Below are positions 21,706-32,640 of a stretch of DNA of 64,000 bases, in pieces. The translations under genes were made by a program, and so were the position numbers. Position 1 is the stretch's first letter, and each line of letters begins with the position of its first letter. The stretch is from Hydnum rufescens UP504. Lineage: Eukaryota > Basidiomycota > Agaricomycetes > Cantharellales > Hydnaceae. The notes below the pieces were generated by a model, which worked only from the letters and a program-made list of their open reading frames with translations, ran no database searches and was not told the origin of the DNA. The stretch spans positions 21,980 through 85,979 of the forward strand of contig MU129119.1 in NCBI GenBank assembly GCA_014904985.1. The letters are read 5' to 3'.

Positions 21706-24700
21706 GTAAATTTCTTTACTAGTAGATACAACAGCACAAAAAGAGCAGTGACAGCTGCTCTTTTTGCACTCCTTTGAATCTTTACACTAACATATCCTTT
21801 ATTATTATAGATTGAGGCCTGGGCCAAGGTGCAATGAAAATGTATGAAACAACAAGGGCCCAAGTGGCAAGAGCCAAACTGAAGCAAACAATGGTGTGTC
21901 AAACAAGAACCCAACAATGGATCACCCAATGCCCCAGGAACCACACACCCACTGTGGCAGGTGCATGGCACTGTTTAATGTGAGTTCCCCCCCCTAATAG
22001 ATACAGGTGCACAAAAGGAGCAGTGATAGCTGCTCCTTTTGTGTTGCTTCAAATCTCTAACTAACCAATACTTTAATCTTCTAGGTCACAATCTGCACCA
22101 ATACCTGTACAAGCCCAACTGAAACCATGCCAAGTGGAAACCTGACCAACACCCCACCAAACTTGCCAAGCAAAGAACCAACCCAAACCAGACACCCATC
22201 ATGGTGGGTGTCTGGTTCTATGTAAGTTATATACTCAACAGTGCAAAAACAGCAGTGAAAGCTGCTCTTTTTGCACTGCTTTCAATTCTTCTACTAACAT
22301 ACTTTTATTATTCCAGGTCATGGCCTGGTCCCAGGTACTGAATGAAACCCCGCCAAATGAACCAAACTAACAACAGCATGCCAAATGAACCCCACCAAGC
22401 AAAACCATGCCAAATGACAACACAATATGATGAGGATGCCAGTGATGGGGATGGGCTGATCAAGTGGCTCAATGACACCACACCCAATGACACCGCCAAC
22501 ATCATGCCCACAGAACCACACCCACCTCAGCAGGTGTGGTTCTACATAAGGTAAGTAAGGTCTAACAGTGCAAAAAGAGCAGCAAATGCTGCTCTTTTTG
22601 TGCTGGTTTTAATTTAAAACTAACACATTATTTATACTCTAGGTTATTGCCTGAAGTACATACAGCAAGATGATGACCTGCTGAATGAACCCCCCCCCCC
22701 ACAAATGACAATGCCCCTGTGAAATGAAAGCCACAAACATGCCCCACCAAAAGAACAAGCACCAAACAAAACCCAGGAATGAGGACACACAACACAGGAC
22801 CATGGAACCCCCCAGACAAACCACACACCACCGAAGCAGGTGTGTGGTAATCTTAAGATAAGTTTTTATTGCACAAAAGGAGCAGTGTATGCTGCTCCTT
22901 TCAGGTATCTTTCTTTTTTACTAACATATTATTCATTTTTTATTATAGTTTCTATGTTAATGAGTCTGCACCTGACAACCCCAAACCCACCTGGGCCCCA
23001 TACAAAACCCAATAGAGGAAGGCATGTGACCACAGTATGAATGAGTACCACACCTGCTTCAGTGGGTGTGGTACTACAAGGTATTTTTTTTACATTTATA
23101 TATGTATTGTGACACGAAAGGAGCAGCTCAAGCAGCTCCTTTTGGGTCACTTCAAATTTTTTTTTACTAACTTCTGCTTTTCTAGGATCTGAATTGAAAG
23201 CCAAACAATGACCAACCCCCATACCCCAACCCAAGTCCAAACTATGGGACTGCTGTTGGAGGGATAAATCCCTACACCATAGAATCCTCATTCGAGGCCC
23301 ATTTTCCTTACAAATGAATCAATTATATGTCACTGTGCTCATTTAAATTTATCATCATTCATTTATTCAAGAAATCAATTGGATTCCCACCCCTTTCCAA
23401 CTCATAATATTTCCTCATTCCTTTACCATGTCCACCAGTCAATTTATTGACTATCCATCAGACTTCAACAGTTCTCATCAAAAAGGGGCAGTTTATGCCC
23501 TACATCAAGTCCATTTTCTTTGGACAAGGCAATTCAACTTGCCATTCTTCCTCAAGACTGTATGGCTTGTCTGTTCTTCCAAGCCATTCTACTGCCTTAA
23601 GGGTGATAAATTGTGATTATGTAATGACATGGGCTGGGCCTAGTTCCAATTCTGGACTCATGGATCTGTCACATGATCCAGATAGGGGTTGCACTACTCT
23701 AAAGGAGTATTTTTCGAATTTCTCTGTCGGTTTTGATTGGATCAACTCGAAATGACTGCACCCAGAAAGATATGAATTGTACCTATTGAACAGTACCAAA
23801 CACAAAACTAACAGATCAAAAACGCGGTCCCTGTAATGATATCTTGCCATGATTCATACTCTGAAGGAGTATTTCTTGATTTTCGAAGCCAATTCTTATC
23901 GGATTTGTTCACAAGTACCATGCCCTGAAAACTGTTGAAAATGCACATCGAACAGTACTAAGGGAAAAACAAGTGGACACGAACTCCATTTTTCACAAGA
24001 CAACTCCCTTCCCATGACTCCCCCTTTGCTCCACCATTCAAAATAGCGAATTACTTCTGGCTCTCTTATGTCTGATGGAGAAGACCCTCAGGGAGACCTA
24101 TTCCACTTTTCCTTAAGGGAACCTGTCCAGGTTTGAAGGAGGAATAGCATGTAATGTGTCAATCTCCCCTTTTATCTTTAAATTGGAATATCTCCATCAG
24201 TTTTGAAGATTTTAACTTCATTTCTTCTTCTCTGTGTGTCCCTTAAGTCCGACTTTTTCACTTTTTATTGAGTTGAAGTCTGGATTGGTCCCTGGGTGAT
24301 TTCTCACTACAAAAAGCAAATTCTAACTACACTTTGACTAAGGTCTCAAGAAGAGATTCTTAGGGTGTGGTAATTTGACTGAAACACACATTCTCACTTA
24401 ATTGCTTGGGCTTTGTTGGCTCACTGTAATTTCCCCTGTTCAAAAGACCTTCCCCCACTTGGACCTGAATATCCAGATTAGTTCTGTGATTCCCTCCTTC
24501 ATCCCTGGCTCAACCTTGTGGACAGTAGTTGGATTGGTTGATAACCATCCTGCTTACACCGCAATGCCAAAAAAAAATGAATACTACACACCCACTTCAG
24601 TGGGTGTGATAATTTTCAATTTCAAGGTTAGTATTCCCTGTATATAAGTGTGACCACACAGCATGTGCTGCTCCTTTTGTGTGGTTTTTTTTTTTAACCA

Positions 24701-25030
24701 ACTTAATACTTATTATCATAGGTATTCTTTTGAACCCTCAATCAAGACCTGCAATGTCACCAAACAAATACATGAGAACAGCAACCCATGCCCCAAACAA
24801 AACCCATGAATGAGATGACCTGCCTATCAGTGGATCACCAAGCCATGCTCCCAGTACCACACACTCACTAGGGCAGGTGTGTGCTACTAAGTAGTTTTTT
24901 TCTTTGTTTTTTTATTTATTTCTGTAGACAGGTACTACACACCTGCCCTAGCAGGTGTGTGGTGCTACTCAGTAGTATTTCTATGGACAGTACCACACAC
25001 CCACCTATGGGTATGTGGTATTTTTTTTGT
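21706..25030 (+). repeat. Right-arm array of eight exon-intron modules
   Basis: Plus-strand introns are 21,706-21,810 (105 nt), 21,980-22,084 (105), 22,222-22,316 (95), 22,551-22,642 (92), 22,858-22,948 (91, donor decayed to ATAAGT), 23,081-23,185 (105) and 24,627-24,721 (95). The last follows an exon split by solo LTR L2. Each has CTAAC (or CCAAC in the last) 15-25 nt before the YAG. Intron hairpins vary with pairing kept: CAAAAAGAGCAG / CTGCTCTTTTTG in some, CAAAAGGAGCAG / CTGCTCCTTTTG in others. Exon ends vary likewise: CCACACACCC / GGGTGTGTGG against CCAGACACCC / GGGTGTCTGG (22,190-22,217). Exons are 132-234 nt; one has a 71-codon frame (22,342-22,554). Beyond 24,890 three more exon-type hairpins (24,859, 24,936, 24,990) lack good introns. 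Confidence 0.7.
23254..24558 (+). mobile_element. Solo LTR L2, inserted in a foldback-arm exon
   Basis: Same termini and body as L1 (5,130-6,511) but lacking ~75 bp between CTGGATTG and GTCCCTGGG. The flanks are ACTGC (23,249-23,253) and ACCGC (24,558-24,562), a decayed 4-5 bp target duplication differing at one CpG. Removing it reconnects the exon between introns 23,081-23,185 and 24,627-24,721. It has lost most of the CpGs still present in L1, so it looks older or more heavily methylated. Confidence 0.8.
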
Positions 25031-25283
25031 TAATAGAATTTTTAAATAAATAAATAAACAAGTCAATAATGCAACATGGGAGTGCTGAATGAAACCAGAG
25101 ACCCTGCTGACCTGGGTATGTAGAATATAGTAATAATAAATAAGTAAATATAAATGGAACACATTATCCCTGATAAGCCCATATGGCCTGCTGCAAGTCT
25201 GAGATTCTCTAAGTCCCAGTTTTGGCCAATTCTGGGCCAGGAGGTGAAATCATAAAAATGGCCATTTTGGCTGGAATAGTGAT

Positions 25284-25358
25284 GGGACCTACTTAGGTAC
25301 CATTATCTGCCCCAGAAGTGGTACCTAAATAGGTAGGCTTAGATGACTGACCAAGGTG
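25284..25358 (-). repeat. Right terminal inverted repeat of the foldback element
   Basis: Inverted partner of 11,571-11,640, ending TGACTGACCAAGGTG. It is followed directly by TACCTTCTGGC, the right copy of the flanking duplication. Confidence 0.7.
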
Positions 25359-25769
25359 TACCTTCTGGCAGGTGAGTTTGTCTGTGGGCTCAAACTTGGT
25401 TGTATTTGACCTTGTATAACCACAGGAGAACAAGCATACACTCCCAATGTGGTTCTGAATGGCTATGGATTATCCCCCAATCCAGGTGTCCTCAGTCCCA
25501 TGTGAGTGAGTCTTCTCTTTGAGCTCAGAAACAATGACAAAAAGACACAGCTGCCTCAAACCCAACATCATGGAAGCACTTCAGATGCTCAAGTTCATGC
25601 TCAAGAAGGAGCAGCTGAATTTCATGAAGGATTGGAAGACCCCAGTTTCTGACATGGCAGTCGATCCCGACAATGAAAATGACACCCTCCAAGATATATT
25701 GAGTGTTCCCCCTTTGGAGATGGATGAGGCACTGGAGCAGTTTATGGAGAAAGAGGATTTGATTTAGAA
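25359..25769 (+). pseudogene. hAT transposase C-terminal piece (dimerisation region)
   Basis: Read through, the sequence gives ENKHTLPMWF, MAMDY, PIQVSSVPCE, VFSLSSETMTKRHS and IMEALQMLKFMLKKEQLNF, the conserved hAT C-terminal dimerisation block. Stops within it (for example TGA where the family has Arg before VFS) fit CGA-to-TGA decay. A likely intron runs from GTGAGT (25,371) to CACAG (25,424). Skipping it and the 13.8-kb insertion joins TFWQ to ENKHTLP in frame with the piece at 10,490-11,570. This shows that the two halves belonged to one gene. Confidence 0.75.
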
Positions 25770-25958
25770 TGACTAGGCATGACCCATCATTATGATTATG
25801 TACATAGAAGTCATAGCTTGAGCCAACTTGAAGTCCAAGTCAAGTCCTAAATTTGACTTGGCTTTGGTGATAAGCCAAATCCTTCAGCAGTCACATGGAG
25901 TCACCCAAAAGCCAGTCCAAGTTGAGCCAAGTTGAGTCATGGCAACACTACCTTTCAC

Positions 25959-28239
25959 CCTACTTTAGACCCCAACTCTGATGTGGAGAAGTCCTCTCAT
26001 AGACAATATTAATGCACACATGAACATTTGAGTTCACTCTGCCTCTATCAAGACTCAACACTGCTGCTACAGCGCACACCACATCTTGGTCCAATCCTTT
26101 GCTTGTTGCTGGGGTGACAGTTATACCTGCTAAGATTGACCTGCTGTTAGCATAACAGCCCAGGATATTGCAGTCCTCTAAACAAGAGGTGCTGGGAGAG
26201 TGTTCTCCTATATTGTCCCTTGTCTACCTTGATCTTAGTGGATGTAACAAATCTACAGGATCAGTACCCAAACTCTAGTCCATGTGCTTAGGTCCATTTC
26301 ATCCCCAACCCCTTGTCCATTCCTCTCTCAACTCTCTCCACATGAGTCCCCATAAAGTGATGATCTGGGCTGTTGTTGTGCATTGCCCCCCAAAGCATGT
26401 GTTTTATGCACTTGTACCAGGGAATAGGGATGTTGCTGACCTACTTTGTGCTGTCTCTAGTGTTCTGCATTGTGGATCTCAGTGCAGCAATAGACAAGTT
26501 ATGAGGTACCACCTGGACAACACATGTTAGTACCACCAAATCCAAAGCATGCCATTGTCCTTTTGAGATAGAACAATGTGTGCACATCACTATCACCACA
26601 GAGCAAGCTGTCCAAGAGGTGAGTGATTCACTGCATTAGATTGTCATCTTCCCTCATCATTTTTTGGGACAAAGGTTGCAGCATTCGATGGATGAGGGAT
26701 ATGATGGGATTTGCAATTGGCCCAGTAATGTAATGTTGAAAGTTCCAGTCCAACTGATCAAGGTGGTCAAAACAACAGAGATGATGGGCTTTTCTCAAGA
26801 CTACAGAGTTGTTGGGGGAAAGGTGGGATTCTGGAGAGTCCACAGATGTCTGTTCACCTCATAGGATACTGCTGAAGCCTGAAAGCATCCAAAGTGATCA
26901 CATCCTTTGGCATGGTACCCACTTCATCTTCAATGATGATGTAATTTCCAATAATATTTCATTGCTCAATAAGCGGAGCATCAGCCTAGTAGTGAATGCT
27001 CTCACACCCTTAACTCTCACCATGACATCAACAAGTTTGTCATTGATATCATGCCCAATAGAGCCCATGTTAGAAACATAAGCCAGGTAAACCAGCACAG
27101 AGATACCACTTGAAATCAGTAACATTCTCATATGCATTGCAAGAACACATGGTGATGATGCACCAGGAAACTTTGAGTTGGGAAGTGGAAGTGAGTATTG
27201 AGGGTGTGGGTGGGCATCTGCATGGGTTACTGAGATAGCCAGAGACATCAGATGCCACTGCTGCTGCTGTGTGTGCAAGAGATTGGGCAGCACTTGGGAG
27301 GGTGGATGTTGCACTGTCTTGGCTCAGTGCAGGGTAGTCTCTGGACAATTCACTCTAACTTATAGTCAGTCACCTGATGGTGAATGTCAGTATTCAGTTT
27401 GTATAGATCATATCCATGACAAACCATGGAAGAAACAAGATCAAGAATGTGCATTTGTAAGCTGTTGTCTTGATCTTCAATGCTGGAGATGATCCCATCT
27501 TGATGAGCAGAAATGACATGGGGGTGCAAAGGAACGATTTTTGCCATCACCAATAACAAAATGTATTTCACTGATTTTCCATTGCTACACCATCAATATA
27601 TGCTTCATTATGCAAGGGGGCCCAAACATAACTCACAGTTCTGATCTGGGTTGTGCAAAAATGCAGCCAGTTTATCAGTGGACATCTTTACCAGAGATTG
27701 ATCACTTGGACCTTCCCACATACCACCGATAATGCAAGTTTGCACACATTTGTACAGCAGAGACACCACCAGTGTTGTTGAGATGAGCTCTGTTATTGTT
27801 ATTTGTTTCTGCAGTAGGTTCAAACAGGGCTAGAGCACCTAGCTAAGATAATAATATGAGAGGGGTAATGAAGCAAGCAGAAGCATTAGACACTGTAATA
27901 TTCCAGAGATAGGATGATTAGGGACAGATCAGCTTGATCACTTTAATCAGCATCAAATTATTGGAAGACTTGGCAAGAATATTGAATAATTGGGGGGAGG
28001 CTAATACTGGGGATTGTGCCTTGCCAGTTTGCAAAGCACACTAACCATTGCAGATACACCCCTGCATAATGTTGAGGATGATTCAGCACACTGCAGGTTG
28101 GGTAATTAGAGTCAAGGATGGCTGCAACATAGATGTGTGTCCAGATTTCTCTGCAAACACTATCATGTCTGGCAGTGACTCAATGAACCAGACTCACCCA
28201 TGTTGGCCTCAGTCAAGTAGACCCTGACACATTCTTTAG
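25959..28239. other. Decayed region without recognised gene
   Basis: Several short open frames (up to 138 codons, 26,898-27,314 minus) occur, none with a motif I know. The minus strand from about 27,820 to 26,630 has the longest run of open sequence and may be an eroded gene with several frameshifts. CpG is scarce. Confidence 0.4.
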
Positions 28240-28940
28240 TGTGCCAGTAGGTGAGGTTACATTTGCTGTAGCTTGTGGAAAGACTATAACAACTTTTCAT
28301 GTCACAGGAGTTGCTACAACCATTGGTTGATCAAGAACCACTAAGCAATATTGATGCCAGTGCTATGCAACAGGACCCCCCCATGCTGAGTTGATTGCCT
28401 ATCTCAATCTCACCATGATCCCCAAAAAGGGCGAAAGTCCTGTGGATGACTTTGTTGTGAGCTCTTCAAGCTTCTGGATTGTGTTCATCAAGAGCATGCA
28501 TAGGTGGACCTTTCTTTTCTTATTTGTGGTGAAAACAGGCACACAGACTAGCATCTGTATCATCGATCGGTCTCAGAATGATATTCTTCTCCTTGTCCAG
28601 GAGGACAACCATTTAGAGCTCAGTGAGCCATCAACACACAGGCTTAGCTTGTAGCAGAGACAGTTGCAGCCTTCAGTGAGAATAGTGCAGGATGGGGAGT
28701 GGCTGGGCTCCCTCTGGTGGAGAAGGCAAGTCATTTCGCGAGTTTGTGGACCTTTTTCTGAGAGCTTATACTTCTTAGGTAATACCTGGCATTGTCATGG
28801 TCAGCATGTCACCTGCATTCTTTAAAATTCCTGTCACCCAAACTCTCTTGATTCATATTTGCCATGGAACCTATCCTGAGGAGGGAACCAGCATGACCTA
28901 TTGTTATCTGCCTGCTTCTTGACCTATCTGTGGCCATCAG
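28240..28940 (+). pseudogene. Remnant of a basidiomycete-expanded uncharacterised family
   Basis: The frames contain FLFVVKTGTQTSICIIDR, NDILLLVQEDN, then about 150 bp later IPGIVMVSMSPAFFKIPV, TQTLLIHICHGTYPEE and TYCYLP. This order (a T-x-I-C-I-x-D strand, an N-D-I-L-L-L-V-Q-E/D-D motif, then P-x-F-x-x-x-P-V-T) is one I recognise from many annotated hypothetical proteins of Agaricomycetes. Their function is unknown. Stops and frame changes near 28,654 and 28,770 make this copy non-functional. Identification is from memory of the family's appearance. Confidence 0.45.
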
Positions 28941-29639
28941 CAGACAGAGCGAGTGAATCCAATGTCATCAATGGGGCATGCAAATGCACAGCAAAGAATG
29001 ATAGCTGCATGATACTCAACCACATCCTGGAAGTCCTTTGCACAGAAGATTATTCAGTGACTCCTGCCTCTGACCACATGAGTAGAAGCTGCACTGGTGC
29101 AAGCAACAAGAAGCATACAGCAGGACAAAGTATAGGGCCATCAATTAATGTGTCTAAACCCAATGGTCATCTGTTTCTTTGTGGTCCAACCACTAGCACT
29201 TTGCATGGCAAGTTTGCATGATTTACTTGATTGTAGCAGGCACACTGACCTCACACTGCTGCAGTATCCAGGTCAGGCAATCAGTCACATACTGCTAGTG
29301 AGGTTCCAATAAATGATGCTGGAGACACAACCATAGGCAACACCACTCCACATGCAGCCAAATACACAACCATCATCTCAATCAATCCACTCCACCACCT
29401 GCAAATACCATGCCATCCACCCAACCTTCCTCAATGCCATTCAGTAAGAATGTATCGGGAAATGCCCCCAATGATTGGCATAAAGGCCCATTGTACCCTC
29501 TCCTTGAAAACAATACCAAAAACCCAACAATAATTGTGTTCAAAAATTTCTTGTGGGTGTTTTCGAATTCAAGTCTCTGCATGACATTGATTTGGAAGCA
29601 ATATACCAGGACCCAGAGACTCTCAAACATCTCCCCCTA

Positions 29640-30380
29640 AATTCAATATCTCCTTAAAGAAATCTGAAGTTGAACATTACCAGCCTTTCATGACCCTAGT
29701 AAACCACATTTTGGCAGCTGGCACATGCCAGAAAAGTTCAAAGCCTTCCATCTTCACTTGCTCTCATGACACATTTGATGTGCATGGTTCATCTGGTGCC
29801 ATTCAGTGACCTGATCTGATGTTGTCTTCTCATCAGACTCCAATCATATGCAGAGTAATCCATTGCATTGGTTGGATGTAAAGATGGTGTTGGAATTTAA
29901 GGCCAAGCAAAGGCCCAAGAGTATGGGTCAATTCTCAAAATTGCAGGACCCTACTTGTTCCACAATGCAATCTACCACTTCCTCTGCAGTGTCAAATGGC
30001 AGCACTAACTCTAAATGCCTGCATGACTTGTTGATGAGTGACAAGATGCTCAATAAAGCTCCCTGGACAATGGGTGGTGATGCCAAGTCAGTTGAACTGC
30101 AGCTTGCATCATATGCTCTTGAATCCTGTATCCACAGACACTATTGCACCCAATAATTCTTGGGATGGTTCTTGGATTGAGGCTCTGCCTCTGGTAGTAG
30201 GACCATGTAGGTGCTATGAAGTCTCAAGGATCTTGCTCATCCAATTCCTGATGAGTATCTCAACCTTTAATGATGAGGGTTGGGGATTTCATCCAAAGAT
30301 CAAGTATGCCCTGTCCACTGTGACTCCAACTCATTGTACACCAGAGCCAAGAGACACTGGAGTACTTTGTCAAATTTGAT
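29640..30380 (+). pseudogene. FunK1-like kinase remnant (N-terminal half)
   Basis: From 29,645 the translation gives SLKKSEVEHYQPFMTLVNHIL, cut here into its recognisable parts: Y-x-P-F followed by a helix, as in FunK1 N-termini. It continues with PDLMLSSH, and then SDKMLNKAPWTMGGDAKSV next to ELQLASYALES (about 30,030-30,130), another FunK1 hallmark, and GWGFHPKIKYA. Frames change at least three times. No catalytic kinase core (HRD/DFG) is found downstream. Another partial copy of the Y-x-P-F segment follows at 30,380-30,470, so the region holds a broken tandem or a rearranged pair. Confidence 0.4.
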
Positions 30381-30627
30381 GCCTCCTTAAAGAACTCAGA
30401 GGTTGGATGTTATGAGCCCTTCACACTCCTTGTAAACCATGTTTTAGCAGCTATTACCAAGCTGAAAGCACACAGCCTTCCATCTTGCTTGCCCTCATCT
30501 TGATTTTGATGCTTGTGGTTCATCTGGCACAGTCTGGTGGCCTGACATTGTTTTCTCATCAAAATCTGATCAGATGAGTACTGGTCTGACATAATGATGG
30601 TGTGGCCAAACAAGGATTCAACAGCAC

Positions 30628-31270
30628 ATGACAATTATTGAAATTGCAAGAGGGCTCCAATTCAAGCATATCAGGGATGCAACATTCAATGGGAAACCCC
30701 AGTCTCTCTACTTTTCCAACAATCACCCTACACACCCAGGCCTTTTCAAAGGCATGGAAGTTATTCTGGAAGAGTGTAGTTATCTGAATGCCCAAACCCT
30801 CTGTGCTCAATGCCCTGACTTCAAGTGCAAAAAGGGTGCTGTAAACTGCTGCTGTTGCTGGCTGCTATTCAGTGAACCAGACTTTGTCAACATTGATTCA
30901 ATTCTGGAAGGCCACTGCCATGAGCATGGCTTTACTGTCTTGTTTCTTCCAAAATTCCATTGTGAGCTCAATTTCATTAAAATGTGCTGGGGCTTTGCAA
31001 AGTGACTATTGAGAGTATACCCCCTCCACCATTGAAGATGTTGAAAAAAATGCACTTAATGCTTTGGAAGCAGTCCCTCTATTGTCAATGAGAAGGTATA
31101 TACATTGATGTCATTTTTCATCTTCATATATCTGCTGATTACTTAATAGGCTTTCAAATTGTGCATTGTGATACATGGATGGATATAGGCAGGGCTTGAA
31201 TGGAAAAAGGCCACAAATAAATACCAGGGACATTGCCAAATCCCAATGGGGGCAACACAGGAAGTAATTC
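30628..31270 (+). pseudogene. DDE-type transposase-like gene, fungal family
   Basis: The 125-codon frame includes NHPTHPGLFKGMEVILEE, QCPDFKCKKGAVNCCCC, FSEPDFVNIDSILEGHC and FLPKFHCELNFIKMCWGFAK. This order, with F-H-C-E-L-N-x-I-x-x-C-W-G-x-A-K near the end, is found in a widespread basidiomycete protein family whose tail resembles the D-E part of Tc1-like DDE transposases (x-E-L-N-x-I-E). After a stop at 31,005 the homology continues (LLSMRR), and a plausible intron runs from GTATAT (31,096) to TTAATAG (about 31,149). It is followed by FSNCAL, MDGYRQGLNGK. The N-terminal part of the family, with the other acidic residues, is absent. Confidence 0.5.
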
Positions 31271-31742
31271 AGGAGTTGATGAGGTCCAAAAAGGCATAGT
31301 GTACTCTAGATACACACACAATCATCCATATTTTGAAATCCTGTATGATCCTAGTTGGATTGACAAAGTTGGCTGCTTACATCATCATCAGAGTTTGCTG
31401 GCATAGTGATGACTTATGGATGATGGCTACCTTAGTATACAGCTCAGCTCAGGATTTCCAGATTTCCTGATCTCCTATCAAGTTTTCTCTCACCAACAGC
31501 AATGCCTGCCTTTAAAAATGATATAATCTGTATTTTCATTAGATATTTACATTGATTATCCTAAATTGAAAGGCATTTGAACAAAGTATTTTGAATGAAA
31601 ATTCAAATTAGAATGGGATTTGGGACTCTAAAGCCTTATACTTGTTTCTGAGGATGTCAAATTCAGATGTGGAATCAAGACAATGCTCCCCACATGTGCT
31701 CTACAGAATATGCCCATATTTTCATCCAGTGTGCAGATGGTG

Positions 31743-31985
31743 CCACCCTTTCTGATTGCAAATATTGGGTAACCCCCCTTTGGTAATAGCCCCCCCTGCT
31801 AATACACCCCCCCCTCTTGTTGGTAACCCCCCCCTGCTGGTAACACCCCCCCTTGTTGGTAACACCCCCCCTGCTGGTAATACCCCCCTTCAGAGTTACC
31901 AACCTCCCCTCACAAATCCTCCCTTGGAATTAAACCCCCCCTCTGCAGTTAATAATCCCCCTTCCCCCATTTAACAACCCCCCTG
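31743..31985 (+). repeat. C-rich minisatellite
   Basis: About ten irregular units of roughly 16-22 bp of the type TGGTAACACCCCCCTTGT, each with a run of six to eight C. The start is around AACCCCCCTTTGGTAATAGC and the end around AACCCCCCTGGACAAG. The minus strand is G-run rich, so quadruplex formation is conceivable. Confidence 0.85.
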
Positions 31986-32640
31986 GACAAGTGGATAGAC
32001 CATAACACTAAGGAGTGCCAGTACATAGGATTCTAATTACCACATAAATGTGTAGTCTCCTTAGCTTGTTGTTTAAGGTAGACTTCTGCTATAATGGCAT
32101 TGAGAGGTCCTATGTTCATACCTGAGTGAGAGTATTTGTTTTTGGCACCTTGGTTCTCACCACACAGGATGTGCTGGCTCACTGCCCAGTTCAAACTCTG
32201 AAGATGAGGTAATCATTGACCTAAGTCCTTTCTGTTATAGATTAAACTCAGGATTTCCACTTCTACTCTGGACTACAGTTCTGAGTGTTTGTTGGTATGA
32301 TCCACAAGTTAAGGACTAGCTCCTTCCTTTTCTGCTTAGACCCTTCTGGGCTGCAGGACTTGTCTCTCTATTGTTCTCTCCCTCTAGCCCAGACTCAGTT
32401 GGACTTATCCAGTGTAGAAGAGAAAATGTTCAAGCCTCAAAAACCCTTTGATTTAAGCATCTCAGGAAATTGGTGTCTGCTGGCATTGAACCCCAGAAGA
32501 GAAGTGTGGCCACTCACTAAGGCAATAAATCTGCATTTTGGCACATGATTTAAGGGCAGGTGACCTAATAAAGAGGTTAGTAAGAAGAATGATGAGTAAG
32601 GCATCAGAAAGGGATGATTAAGACAGTTGGTAAGGTGGTT
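31986..32640. other. No gene recognised
   Basis: An 87-codon plus-strand frame at 32,285-32,548 has no known motif. The segment leads into the sequence that is present twice around the assembly gap. Confidence 0.4.

Larger units (their letters stand above)
11571..25358. mobile_element. 13.8-kb foldback (MULE/FB-like) composite element
   Basis: The element splits the hAT gene and is flanked by TACCTTCCAGC (left) and TACCTTCTGGC (right, 25,359-25,369), an 11-bp direct repeat with two mismatches. Its ends are inverted repeats sharing TGGTCAGTCA and TTTAGGTACCACTT (11,571-11,640; 25,284-25,358). Homology goes on inward: AT-rich tracts, arrays of exon-intron modules pointing outward on both arms, a conserved block (13,300-13,553 against 20,100-20,350), and satellite sequence (15,266-15,440 against 19,006-20,150). 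Long inverted arms made of subrepeats fit foldback elements, and a target duplication near 9-11 bp fits Mutator-like or FB transposition. R1 copy 2, a PIF element and solo LTR L2 are later insertions. I see no transposase of its own. Confidence 0.65.
8894..25950 (+). mobile_element. hAT-superfamily transposon, 17 kb including nested elements
   Basis: The ends are inverted: TAGTGTTGCCAAAG at 8,894 and, on the other strand, TAGTGTTGCCATGAC ending at 25,950. The outer flanks are CCTTTTGC (8,886-8,893) and CCTTTCAC (25,951-25,958). These 8-bp sequences both derive from CCTTTCGC by one deamination on each strand, and 8 bp is the hAT target-site length. Subterminal regions (8,905-9,050; 25,815-25,940) are packed with GCTTGAGCC, AAGTCAAGTC and TTGAGCCAAG motifs, typical of transposase-binding arrays. 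Inside are three transposase pieces in the same strand and order (9,450-9,885; 10,490-11,570; 25,370-25,770). The 13.8-kb foldback element accounts for most of the length. The element is dead. Confidence 0.85.

Noticed and set aside
20779..25030. Regularly repeated palindromes resembling a CRISPR array
   Set aside because: The host is eukaryotic, unit spacing varies from 230 to 330 bp, two alternating palindrome types occur, and every one sits at a fixed place relative to splice signals.
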